Of a DNA stretch of 48,221 nt, positions 8,130 to 15,969 are shown one piece after another. The translations under genes were made by a program, and so were the position numbers. The stretch covers positions 25,245-73,465 of the forward strand of contig PAQH01000006.1 of assembly GCA_002709225.1 (NCBI GenBank). The letters are read 5' to 3'. The notes below the pieces were generated by a model. The model did not search any database. It saw only the letters and a program-made list of their open reading frames with translations, and was not told the DNA's origin. The number at the start of each line of letters is the position of its first letter. The stretch's first letter is position 1. Origin of the DNA: Planctomycetaceae bacterium. Its GTDB lineage: Bacteria > Planctomycetota > Planctomycetia > Pirellulales > Pirellulaceae.

Positions 8130-9608
8130 TTAGGGGTCGTAGCCTTCGGGCATACGATTCTTGAACCGCGGCATCCAGCGGCAGAGGCCGACACCGAGAA
8201 AGTAGAGCAAGGTCAGTGGCACTGCCATCAGCAGCATACTGATTGGATCGGCTGGCGTGAGTAGCATCGAGATGACAAAGATGACCAGAATGGCGATGCG
8301 CCATTTTTCCAGAAACAGTGCTTCGGAAACTAACCCCAGGCGATTGATGAAGAGCATCACAAGCGGTAGTTGAAAGGCAACCCCAAATCCCAACGGCAGG
8401 AAGAGTACGAAGCTTAGCCACTCACTAATGCGCGGGTCGGGGTCGATTCCCATGTATTTGTTGAAACTGAACAAGAATGCGAGTACCGGCTCAAAAACAA
8501 AGACGAATGCCAGTGCCACGCCGGCCAGAAAAAGCCCCAGACTAATGGGCAGGAAAACATGAACGTATCGCTTTTCGTGCGGGTAGAGTCCGGCTGCCAC
8601 GAAAATCCAGAGTTGCCAGAAGATCCAAGGGCTGGCAATCACCAGCCCCGACACAAAACCAGCTTTCAGCCAGATCATGAATGCTTCATGGACACCTAAC
8701 GCTTGAACTCGGACTTCCGTTTCGCGCCAGATCTGGAGTGGGATCAGTTGGGGTTCTGGGTAATTCAAGAAGTCTGGCAGGGCGCCGATCAACAAGAGTT
8801 GATTGAGTTTACGTGATTGTTCTTCCGATAGATCCCCTTGCTTGGCTTGGGCACGCAACTGATCCAATGCCCCTGCACGAAGACGCGTCGTGTCGATTTC
8901 CTCCGAGCTGGAAAGAAAGCCCAAGAATCCACCAGGTGAGTCCTTGGCGGCTGCGGCAGCGTTATTGAATTCGTCAGCCTGGTGCAAGGCTCGGTTGCCG
9001 AGCAAGCTGTTGAGTATGTTGAGTAACGCCTGTTGCTGGCTGGCCGAAAATTCGGTCTTCAGTTTCTGGAGCTGTGTCAGCTCCTGTCTCTGTTCGCGGT
9101 TCAGAGACTGCCAGATGCGCCACGCAACCGGGTGCACATTTTTCTTGGGCGGGTGCCCATCTTTCTTGGGGTTGGACAGTCGGACGCAGAGTGGCCGCGC
9201 CTGATTGGGTTTGATATTCATCCAGCGGAATTGGTAGCGAGAAACCTCGAGGTCTTGGAATTGCTCGGGGTTGGAGGCCTTCAGATATGCGAGGATGGCA
9301 TGCGGGTCAATCTTGACGCGGTCCTGAACCAGTTCCTGGTTTTTCAGAACATTGAGGTCTTCTGAATTGGCGAGTGGGTCGCCGGTTTGCAGGTCGGTTT
9401 TTTCTTTATCCAGGTAATACGATTCCAGAGCCATGGTCAGTGGTGTCTGGATGAACTGCACCACACGATTGGCGATCGCCAGTCCGATGAGGAACCCGAT
9501 GAGCAGGCCCAGTAACGCGCGTACCAGACAACCACGCAGCTCCTCGAGGTGTTCGCCGAACGACATCGTGGTCGATTCGAACAGATCATCCTGAGGACGT
9601 TTCGCCAT
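8130..9608 (-). CDS. tatC: Sec-independent translocase TatC with giant periplasmic loop
   Basis: TatC is the membrane receptor that recognises twin-arginine signals of folded proteins. The family signatures are all here: the cytoplasmic 'HLEELR' before helix 1, helix 1 (about residues 27-50), the block from about residue 307 ('HEAFMIWLKAGF') covering helices 2-6, 'LYPHEKRY' with its conserved glutamate, and 'MLLTPADP' near the end. The protein has 492 residues, against about 250 in most bacteria. The excess is one block of about 210-230 residues in the first periplasmic loop (about 75-300). It is hydrophilic, rich in Gln, Leu, Ala and Lys, and probably helical. There is no frameshift. Predicted Tat substrates occur nearby (the gene ending at 12772 and the one ending at 40409). 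No tatA or tatB lies in the window. Confidence 0.93.
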   Translation of the reverse strand: MAKRPQDDLFESTTMSFGEHLEELRGCLVRALLGLLIGFLIGLAIANRVVQFIQTPLTMALESYYLDKEKTDLQTGDPLANSEDLNVLKNQELVQDRVKIDPHAILAYLKASNPEQFQDLEVSRYQFRWMNIKPNQARPLCVRLSNPKKDGHPPKKNVHPVAWRIWQSLNREQRQELTQLQKLKTEFSASQQQALLNILNSLLGNRALHQADEFNNAAAAAKDSPGGFLGFLSSSEEIDTTRLRAGALDQLRAQAKQGDLSEEQSRKLNQLLLIGALPDFLNYPEPQLIPLQIWRETEVRVQALGVHEAFMIWLKAGFVSGLVIASPWIFWQLWIFVAAGLYPHEKRYVHVFLPISLGLFLAGVALAFVFVFEPVLAFLFSFNKYMGIDPDPRISEWLSFVLFLPLGFGVAFQLPLVMLFINRLGLVSEALFLEKWRIAILVIFVISMLLTPADPISMLLMAVPLTLLYFLGVGLCRWMPRFKNRMPEGYDP

Positions 9609-9720
9609 GATTGGATCACTACGTTGGAAGCTTGATGGCGCTTTGTGTTACAGCTCAATCGAGCATCTAGGGTGGCACGCTCCGGCACAAGCCTGCCAGG
9701 CTGCCTGAGCGAATCAAGAA

Positions 9721-9742
9721 GTACGGTAGGAAGCTGCCGTAC
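9721..9742. repeat. 9-bp hairpin upstream of tatC
   Basis: The arms at 9721-9729 and 9734-9742 pair over nine positions (one G-T) around a GAAG loop. The hairpin lies in the 346-bp gap 9609-9954 between the COG3014-like gene and tatC, both leftward. It has no T-run, so it is more likely an mRNA structure or a dispersed element than a terminator. Confidence 0.35.
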
Positions 9743-9844
9743 CAGCGAGCAACGGGGAACCCCATTACGCCAGTCGATCCGTTTGAGCAGACCGATTATT
9801 TTCCGGCCCAGTCAATAATACCAGTGGTCTGAAAGTCACACAAG

Positions 9845-9864
9845 CAACCGGTCGCGATCGGTTG
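9845..9864. repeat. 20-bp near-perfect palindrome after the COG3014-like gene
   Basis: CAACCGGTCGCGATCGGTTG is self-complementary apart from two positions that can form G-T pairs in RNA. It starts 91 bp past the end of the leftward COG3014-like gene and could be a weak terminator or a binding site. The rest of this gap shows nothing else clear. Confidence 0.35.
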
Positions 9865-9954
9865 GTACTCTGCCGTCCTCGGGTCCTGATGATCGTGGTT
9901 TGGGGCAGAACGGGTGAATTTCGGGGAAACTGGGTCAACCGGCTTGGGCTCGGT

Positions 9955-11292
9955 TCAGTAGGCATCGGATACCAGGACGTCACCCACTCGGTGCCTGTCA
10001 GGGAAACAGGCCAATGCGAACGTCGTGCGGCCATCCTCGATCTGGATGTCAGCCCTGTGTGCAAGGCCGATCGGGCGGCGGCTTTTTCCGATGGGCTGGA
10101 GTTCGACACGGTGTCGACCGGCTGGAACCTCGAGACGCAGGACTTGGATCTGATTGGGAAGCAGACCCCAACAACGCGTGTCGGCGGACTCGACGGCCTC
10201 CCAGGCGACGCCCGCGACGTCGAGCAACAGGCTGGCGGCGGGTGCGACGTCCAGGGTGTCTTTAACGGCATAAACAGCAGCTTTCTTGACAACCCGACGG
10301 GCCACCGCGCGAGCCATGATGTGGGGCAACATCGTTTGATGTTGCTGGACCGCGATTTTTCCAATGTCCGTGATGGTCTGGGTTTTTCCGAAGCTCTGGT
10401 CAGCGATCTGAACCGCCACGCTGGCAATGGTGTTGCGGGGGACCGCGATCACGGGGATCTTGATGGGTGCTAGAGTTGGTGGCAGAGTGTACTCGCCCGT
10501 TGCACTCAGAATTCGATCCGCAATCAATAGTGCGGTCGAAGTAGGAATTTCCTCGGCTTCGACTTTACGTGGTCCGCGGCCAACTAGTGCGAACACATAG
10601 AGAACGCCATTTCCCGCTGCAGAATGTCTGCCACCGCGCGCCCGTTCCAAATCTGTTGCTGCGGAGGTAAATGAGGGTTGCCAGGATGCGACGCGTGCAA
10701 AGCTGCGAGCAGCCTCGTCGTAATCGACGTGGTTTGCTTCGCGCAACACGCCATGCAGGTAGGCGCCTAGAGCAACGCGTTCATATGACTTTTTCGGATT
10801 TTGCGGTGCGCCAGGAACCCCCGCTGCAATGATCTCTTCTTGCTTGGCGTTGAATTGGTGACTGTACGCTAAGGCATCATCGCCTTCACCCATCAAGTTG
10901 GTGATCGTAAGCATTGCACGCAACAAGAGCTTTTCGTAGTCGGCTCCAGCATAGGCCCGCGCCGTGTCGTCAGTGGCAAACGCTCGAAGACCTTCAGTGA
11001 GGTCGGCCTGTTCGAGGTAGTCGAAGCGATCGCGTACTCCGCGAAGTGTCTGTTCTGCGGCGTGGGGGTTACCTGACATGAGTTGTGCGGTTGCCAGATC
11101 CAGGCTGATTGCGTCACGCGACTTCGTGTCACGTTGGCGTTCTTCTTTTAGGCGTTCGATGGCGGCCGGCAAGTCGTTCGCATAAAACAGGGCTCGGGTG
11201 CTGCGAATCCGTTCTTCGTAGGAAGCGCAGCCGGAGAAAGCGGCGACGACCAGCAACAGGCAGAGTCGTTGTATGGCTTCTTGGGAAATCAC
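9955..11292 (-). CDS. COG3014-like lipoprotein (PBP-activator neighbourhood)
   Basis: A probable outer-membrane or periplasmic lipoprotein of 445 residues. A short hydrophobic signal ends in the lipobox-like 'AAFSGC', acylated Cys at about residue 22. Residues 25-230 look like helical repeats of TPR type (paired Ala/Leu helices, for example 'AIERLKEERQ' and 'DYDEAARSFARVASWQPSF'). The C-terminal half is mixed beta with 'TLPPTLAPIKIPVI' and 'RHRVELQPIG'. The overall plan resembles the COG3014 lipoproteins found beside LpoB in gamma-proteobacteria. The next gene upstream is LpoB-like, which supports that reading. The start is uncertain: the frame stays open to 11538, but the signal peptide points to GTG 11292. 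A role in controlling peptidoglycan synthesis is inferred from context only. Confidence 0.65.
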   Translation of the reverse strand: MISQEAIQRLCLLLVVAAFSGCASYEERIRSTRALFYANDLPAAIERLKEERQRDTKSRDAISLDLATAQLMSGNPHAAEQTLRGVRDRFDYLEQADLTEGLRAFATDDTARAYAGADYEKLLLRAMLTITNLMGEGDDALAYSHQFNAKQEEIIAAGVPGAPQNPKKSYERVALGAYLHGVLREANHVDYDEAARSFARVASWQPSFTSAATDLERARGGRHSAAGNGVLYVFALVGRGPRKVEAEEIPTSTALLIADRILSATGEYTLPPTLAPIKIPVIAVPRNTIASVAVQIADQSFGKTQTITDIGKIAVQQHQTMLPHIMARAVARRVVKKAAVYAVKDTLDVAPAASLLLDVAGVAWEAVESADTRCWGLLPNQIQVLRLEVPAGRHRVELQPIGKSRRPIGLAHRADIQIEDGRTTFALACFPDRHRVGDVLVSDAY

Positions 11293-11541
11293 CAGCGTGA
11301 ACGGTTGCCGTTGACGGCGCGGAGCGAATTGGCCGGTGGGTGATCCTGGATTATCTGGTTCGACGTTGCCGCGCGCAGCTGGCCTTTGATTGCCTGCCGC
11401 CAGCGATACCAATACACGTTGCTGGAAATGCAGTTGGACAAGAGCCACTGGTGCCTCGTTCCTGCTTGTCAGAAGATGTAACGAAGTGGAGAGGGGACTC
11501 CGTCCATACATCAGTGTGTTTGTTCCTGATTCTTGCACCGC

Positions 11542-11568
11542 GCAGCATCGTTGCTGCAGCGAGCAACG
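11542..11568. promoter_or_regulatory. two mutually exclusive hairpins between lipoprotein genes
   Basis: GCAGCA/TGCTGC (11542-11557, TCGT loop) and CGTTGCT/AGCAACG (11549-11568, GCAGCG loop) share bases and cannot form together. They lie in the 361-bp gap 11293-11653, after the LpoB-like gene and about 250 bp before the start of the COG3014-like gene. Such overlap is typical of attenuators, but no T-run was seen. The rest of the gap shows no gene. Confidence 0.3.
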
Positions 11569-11653
11569 GTGTAAGTGAACCTGGTGTGCAGGTCAAAACC
11601 GAGTCCGGACAACACACGACGTAATTGCTCACAACACGATGGACTTAGTGTGT

Positions 11654-12364
11654 TTAATTCCTGCGGAAAGGGTTGTAGTTCTTTAGTGCACCCAATCGTG
11701 AACGGTGATAACCTTTGCGCACGGTTGCCATTTGTTTGTCGTATTGGCCTGTGTGCACGTTGATGAGTTCCAGGGTGAGTTGGTAGTCCCGTTGGTAGTT
11801 GTTCTTGTTGTCTTGGGTCGTCCCAGAAGTGATCTTGGCGAATAGCAGATAATCAAAGGGTTTTCCCATTTGATGCATCACCGCGGCGTATTCCTGCATG
11901 TTGGCGTGTACGAACAACGAGTCAGGGCGCAGCCGTGTTTCGCGGAGGCCGGTTTCGACAAATCGCCGATTAATCGCATCGAACACGTTGGAACTCACAA
12001 TCTGGGCATCAATTTGTTCGTAGAGTTGATCTTTGAAGTCCCCGAGCTCTTCGATGCTCTTGTTTTCGATTCCGACAAAGCAGATCGACTTCTTGCCGGC
12101 GGGCGCAGCTGGCACGGGCAGCTCACCGGCTGGCACATGGCCGGTCATGTGGGTCTCTGGCCCCTCGTGCCGGCCAAGTAGTTTGGCGACAGCTTCTCCC
12201 ACGAGTGGATTGAATGTCTCGGCTCCCGCTGTATGGCTGCCGACCATATCTGGCTGTTTGTCCTTGAGCACATGAGCGTACTGGTGGCCTCGGCAGCCAC
12301 TCAGGAAGATGGCGCAAGTGCTTCCGGTTGATAGCAGTTTGTACAAGCAGAGCCTACGGTCCAT
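11654..12364 (-). CDS. LpoB-like penicillin-binding protein activator lipoprotein
   Basis: A 236-residue lipoprotein with the signal 'STCAIFLSGC', acylated Cys at residue 24. The following 70 residues are a flexible Pro/Ala/His-rich spacer. The folded domain (about 95-236) matches LpoB-type proteins: 'FVGIENKSIEELGDFKDQLYEQI' corresponds to the opening helix, 'SNVFDAINRRFVETGLRETRL' to the next strand-helix, and 'GKPFDYLLFAKITS' and 'DYQLTLELINVHTGQ' to the central strands. In E. coli LpoB reaches through the cell wall to activate PBP1B; a similar role here is an inference. The start is ATG 12364, with AAAGGA about 8 bp upstream; the open frame upstream to 12505 is not needed. It is followed downstream by the COG3014-like lipoprotein, the same pairing as in gamma-proteobacteria. 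Confidence 0.75.
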   Translation of the reverse strand: MDRRLCLYKLLSTGSTCAIFLSGCRGHQYAHVLKDKQPDMVGSHTAGAETFNPLVGEAVAKLLGRHEGPETHMTGHVPAGELPVPAAPAGKKSICFVGIENKSIEELGDFKDQLYEQIDAQIVSSNVFDAINRRFVETGLRETRLRPDSLFVHANMQEYAAVMHQMGKPFDYLLFAKITSGTTQDNKNNYQRDYQLTLELINVHTGQYDKQMATVRKGYHRSRLGALKNYNPFRRN

Positions 12365-12511
12365 CGCTTGATTCCTTTCAGCAAGGGAATAGCCGGTCGT
12401 TGTAGAGTGACGACGAAGCAAATTCCGCCGTGCTTGCCAAGGTGAGGTATGCAGCACTACGCCTCGAACGGGCGCGCTGGGTGTCGCACATGCCCCACTA
12501 TTCATGAGTCG

Positions 12512-12529
12512 GATTGTGCGGACACAATC
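12512..12529. promoter_or_regulatory. inverted repeat upstream of LpoB-like gene
   Basis: GATTGTG-CGGA-CACAATC is a perfect 7-bp inverted repeat located 148-165 bp upstream of the leftward LpoB-like gene, in a position for an operator. It sits in the 407-bp gap 12365-12771, which otherwise shows no gene or terminator. Confidence 0.3.
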
Positions 12530-12771
12530 TGTACCGAATTCTGCAGCCGCGGTGACGGTTTACTGTGGTGCAGTGTAAATAGGGTGAACTTTGATTGCAG
12601 AGCAGATTGCGAACTGGATAAGAGAGGGGGAATGGAAGGAGTTGTTGGCAGCTGGGGGGGAGACCATAGCCGATACGCGGGGCGGCTGGCAAGATGGACC
12701 CCTGCGAATTCCCTGAGTGCGTTTGGAGCCGGTGGCTTTCCAGGCTGCGGGCAGTTGGCGTTGGGGCAGAC

Positions 12772-14157
12772 TTAGCTGGTGAGCCCTGGGATGGGAGTCC
12801 CGGATTGCACGATCGGAATCGGGCGTCCAGAGAAATCTTGGATCGCGATGTTTTCCGGGTTAATCCCCAGATGACGATACATCGTGGCCAGGAAATCCCC
12901 TCGACCGACAATATCGTGGGTGGCGTCTTCGCCGCGGATATCAGTGGCCCCGATGACTTGTCCGGGAGTGATCCCGCCACCGGCAAAGAGCATTGAAGTA
13001 GCCCGCGGCCAGTGGTCGCGGCCTGGTTGGACGGTTCCCTTGGCCGCACTGGCGGTGCCTTTGCCTGTACTGGCTGCATAGGAAATTTTGGGGGTGCGGC
13101 CAAATTCACCGGTGACAACGACCATCACGCGGCGATCCAACCCGCGGTCGTAAAGGTCTTCCACCAAAGCACTAACCGCTTGGTCAAAGAACGGGGCGCG
13201 ATATTTCATTCCGGCAAAGACATTGTGATTGACCGGATGGTCGTCCCAATTGCCCACACGGCCACAAAGCTTTCCACCGAGTTGCACCGTTAACAGGTCG
13301 ACCCCTGCTTCGACCAGACGTCGCGCGAGCAAGCATTGTTGCCCCCATCGGTTGCGGCCATAGCGATCGCGCGTGAGGTCGGTTTCGCGCCCGATATCAA
13401 ACGCGCGTCGCGTTTCCGGGCTGGTCAGCAGATTACAGGCTTGCAGTTCGAAGTCGTCGTAAGCTTTCATGGCATGCCGCGTGTCAATATCTCGGCTCAA
13501 GCGGTCCAGGCTGCCCCGTAGATCTCGGCGCGCTTGGACCCGTTGACGGACCGCAGGTTTGGCCAGGCCGATATTGGGGACATGGAAATCTGGCGCGTTG
13601 GGGTCGCCGGTCACGCGAAAGGCTTCGTAGGTGGATCCCAAATACGCAGCACCGGTGTAGTTCGCTGGTGGAATTCCGACGTAGTTAGGAATTGCGCGTG
13701 AGGCGTCAAAACGTTGGTGGTTAGCGATCGTCAGAAAATCTGGGTGGTCAGGTTTCTGTTTGAGGACGCGCACTGGATGGCCGGTAAACAGCTGCTGTGT
13801 TCCTTGCTGGTGACAGAAACCCGTATGGACCATCGATCGCAATAGTGAGAATCGATGCGCTACGCGGGCGTGATATGGCAGTAGCTCGCAGATCTGGATT
13901 CCGTTGGCTGAGGTATCGATGGGTGCGAAGGGGCCTCGATATTCGTCGGCCGCGAGTGGCTTGGGATCATACGTTTCGATGTGACTTGCACCGCCAGGCA
14001 ACCAGACCACGATGATCGCGGTCCGCGTGGGTGCTCGGTTGGCCGCCGTAGCGGCACGCAGTCGTAGCAGACCCGGAAGAGTCAGTCCGCCGCCTCCCAC
14101 CAAGCCGAGTCGAAGGACTTCGCGACGGGACAAGCCAACACGATGGGTCGGATCCAT
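12772..14157 (-). CDS. DUF1501 protein with Tat signal
   Basis: A 461-residue member of the DUF1501 family, which is greatly expanded in planctomycetes and related to alkaline phosphatase/sulfatase folds. The N-terminus is a twin-arginine signal: 'LSRREVLRLGL' followed by a Gly/Leu hydrophobic core. Family motifs include 'IIVVWLPGGASHIETYDPKP' right after the signal, 'CELLPYHARVAHRFSLLRSM', 'FTGHP', 'VTGEFGRTPKI', 'GRDHWP' and 'HDIVGRGDFLATMYRHLGI'. The histidines and aspartates of these motifs may bind metal, but no enzyme activity has been settled for the family to my knowledge. ATG 14157 was chosen because a perfect AGGAGG lies 8 bp upstream. DUF1501 genes usually pair with DUF1549/DUF1553 cytochrome genes; none is adjacent here. 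The upstream neighbour on the same strand is the uronate isomerase-like gene (167-bp gap). Confidence 0.93.
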   Translation of the reverse strand: MDPTHRVGLSRREVLRLGLVGGGGLTLPGLLRLRAATAANRAPTRTAIIVVWLPGGASHIETYDPKPLAADEYRGPFAPIDTSANGIQICELLPYHARVAHRFSLLRSMVHTGFCHQQGTQQLFTGHPVRVLKQKPDHPDFLTIANHQRFDASRAIPNYVGIPPANYTGAAYLGSTYEAFRVTGDPNAPDFHVPNIGLAKPAVRQRVQARRDLRGSLDRLSRDIDTRHAMKAYDDFELQACNLLTSPETRRAFDIGRETDLTRDRYGRNRWGQQCLLARRLVEAGVDLLTVQLGGKLCGRVGNWDDHPVNHNVFAGMKYRAPFFDQAVSALVEDLYDRGLDRRVMVVVTGEFGRTPKISYAASTGKGTASAAKGTVQPGRDHWPRATSMLFAGGGITPGQVIGATDIRGEDATHDIVGRGDFLATMYRHLGINPENIAIQDFSGRPIPIVQSGTPIPGLTS

Positions 14158-14324
14158 TCCACAGCCTCCTGAATCGTTGACACACTTTAACCTATAGTCT
14201 ACTCGATCGGTGACGCAGGAGCGAAGCCCAGCCATGCCGACAGACATCAGCCGACGTGGGAGTTTTGCTTTCCGGCGGTGGTAATGCAGACGGAGAAAGT
14301 GCTGGCGTCCGACGAAGCGAAAGC

Positions 14325-15629
14325 CTAGCCGCCAGCCATTCTATTGGCAGCCATGAATGTGGACTCAACATTGCCGCGCAGCACCTGTTGTCCGAGAGCA
14401 ACTGCCCGCTCTTCAGTCCAGCGACGGTCAATAACAAATCGTTCCGCCAATATTTTCGCCAAGATCTGTTTGTACATGTTGAATTTTGGCAGAGCGAATT
14501 CAAGCTTGTACATGTCGCTGTAGTAGCCGATTTGCTTCGTGCGGGGAACGGCTTCCAGCCGCGCGGACGCATCGTGTTCAATGTAGGTTGGCGTGTTGGA
14601 ATACCACCAATGCCCATTGGTTATGACGTTGGGGAAAATCCAGGAATAGCTGGTTAGCTCCTGGTTGGTGACGCTCGCGAGAACCGAAATGGGAAAGGTT
14701 ACACCAGGAAACGAGTTGAATAATTCGCGGTATTGGATCAACGACACCCGACTGTCATACAGGTCCTGGCCTTGGTAGACGCCAGCCGGATAGACACGGC
14801 GGTTTACGCCGATCATCAAATCAAACGGTAGATCGTAGGAATCACAATGCTCGGCCAGATTCCAGAACACCGCCTGGGCGAGTGCATCCAAGTGACTTTG
14901 TTCGGCTGCCGCGCCTTTTGCCAGGACGTTGCTGAGAGCGTTTTCGGCGCGCCCGTCTGACACGGGGTGGGGACTGAAATTTGGTGGTAGGGAAATCGCG
15001 CACGCACGGGCGCCCCGACTGGTGAAATGGTCAAACCGGTTGGTCAGGGACGCCCGTAACGAACTTAGGTCGGTGACAGAGACCCCCGTTGCATTTTCGA
15101 GGCGTGTCCGCACGTCATCTTGCGCCAAGTGAAAGACCAGATCATCTGTGCGTAGACACGGGATGTATGTGGAGGTGTCAAATCCTTCGAGCGGATCATC
15201 AAAATCATTAGTTAGAAAAACCGCTTGTAGCTGGCTTTTTTTCAGGACTTCCTGCGCCCAATGATCTCCGGCCATCAAGTCGACGGAGTGATCGTAGAGA
15301 GGTTCCCAGTTTTCTGGGGTAATACGCTCTTCTTGAAAACCAAACAGGGTCTGACAGATTTCCACGAACCAACCGTATTGAACCGTGTTGTCGACGGGTG
15401 CCAAATTTTCGATAAGCAGCCGTACCTTGTCACGGGGCTCAAGGTCGGGGTTCTCGATCTGCTCTCGCGGCAGCCCCGCAGAGTGGGCCAATTCGGTGTA
15501 GTAGTGATAACCGAGGATATCTGCCAGTGTCGTCGAAGCCGGCGCCAGCGCGTTGATGTGTGTGTGCGGATCGATCAAGATGAGCGAATTCAGCTCGGCC
15601 AGGATCCGGGAACGTAATTCCAGCGACAT
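14325..15629 (-). CDS. uronate isomerase-like amidohydrolase superfamily protein
   Basis: A 434-residue protein of the metal-dependent hydrolase superfamily, resembling glucuronate/galacturonate isomerase (UxaC). The first metal motif is 'IDPHTHI' (the HxH pair) near residue 20. Later segments typical of the uronate isomerase branch are 'NGHWWYSN' near residue 348, the arginine-rich 'GVNRRVYPAGVYQGQD' loop and 'YSDMYKLEFALPKFNMYKQIL'. UxaC normally has about 470 residues, so this is a slightly short relative. It would convert hexuronates to keto-uronates in the cytoplasm, but sequence alone does not prove the substrate. ATG 15629 is preceded by AGGGGTG at 7 bp. The only neighbour with a link to sugar acids is the sugar isomerase-like gene near the left edge. 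Confidence 0.75.
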   Translation of the reverse strand: MSLELRSRILAELNSLILIDPHTHINALAPASTTLADILGYHYYTELAHSAGLPREQIENPDLEPRDKVRLLIENLAPVDNTVQYGWFVEICQTLFGFQEERITPENWEPLYDHSVDLMAGDHWAQEVLKKSQLQAVFLTNDFDDPLEGFDTSTYIPCLRTDDLVFHLAQDDVRTRLENATGVSVTDLSSLRASLTNRFDHFTSRGARACAISLPPNFSPHPVSDGRAENALSNVLAKGAAAEQSHLDALAQAVFWNLAEHCDSYDLPFDLMIGVNRRVYPAGVYQGQDLYDSRVSLIQYRELFNSFPGVTFPISVLASVTNQELTSYSWIFPNVITNGHWWYSNTPTYIEHDASARLEAVPRTKQIGYYSDMYKLEFALPKFNMYKQILAKILAERFVIDRRWTEERAVALGQQVLRGNVESTFMAANRMAGG

Positions 15630-15675
15630 GGAATCACCCCTTCAGGTCGGGAAAGTGGGAGAAATGGCAATGCTT

Positions 15676-15705
15676 GGTCCCGGCAGGCGATTCGCGCCGG
15701 GCACC
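15676..15705. repeat. GC-rich hairpin in divergent intergenic region
   Basis: GGTCCCGGC pairs with GCCGGG-c-ACC (nine pairs, one bulged C). It lies in the 340-bp gap 15630-15969 between divergent genes, where a terminator is not expected. The rest of the gap shows no gene and no strong promoter match. Confidence 0.35.
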
Positions 15706-15969
15706 GAGGCGTTCTTTTCGAGGTACCTCTCGCCCGCTATTGGGCAGTCCTGCCGGATACAGTGAACTGGTCCAGATAGAGACGAATGGTCCGGGCAAAA
15801 CTTGGTATAACAGATTCGATCGTGTTGAGCACCCGTAGGAGGAGAGCCCAGTAATCTGCCGGTACAGGTGTGAAAAGCGTGTGGCAGGTGCGCGCGAGGG
15901 GGACGCAGTAGGGGGCTATGACGGTTGTTTGTTTCAGCGGTGTGTGTACCAGGAAGCGGTAGGGCAATG

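Noticed and set aside
11293..11538. N-terminal extension of the COG3014-like gene
   Set aside because: The extension would place 82 polar residues before a lipoprotein signal, which would abolish export.
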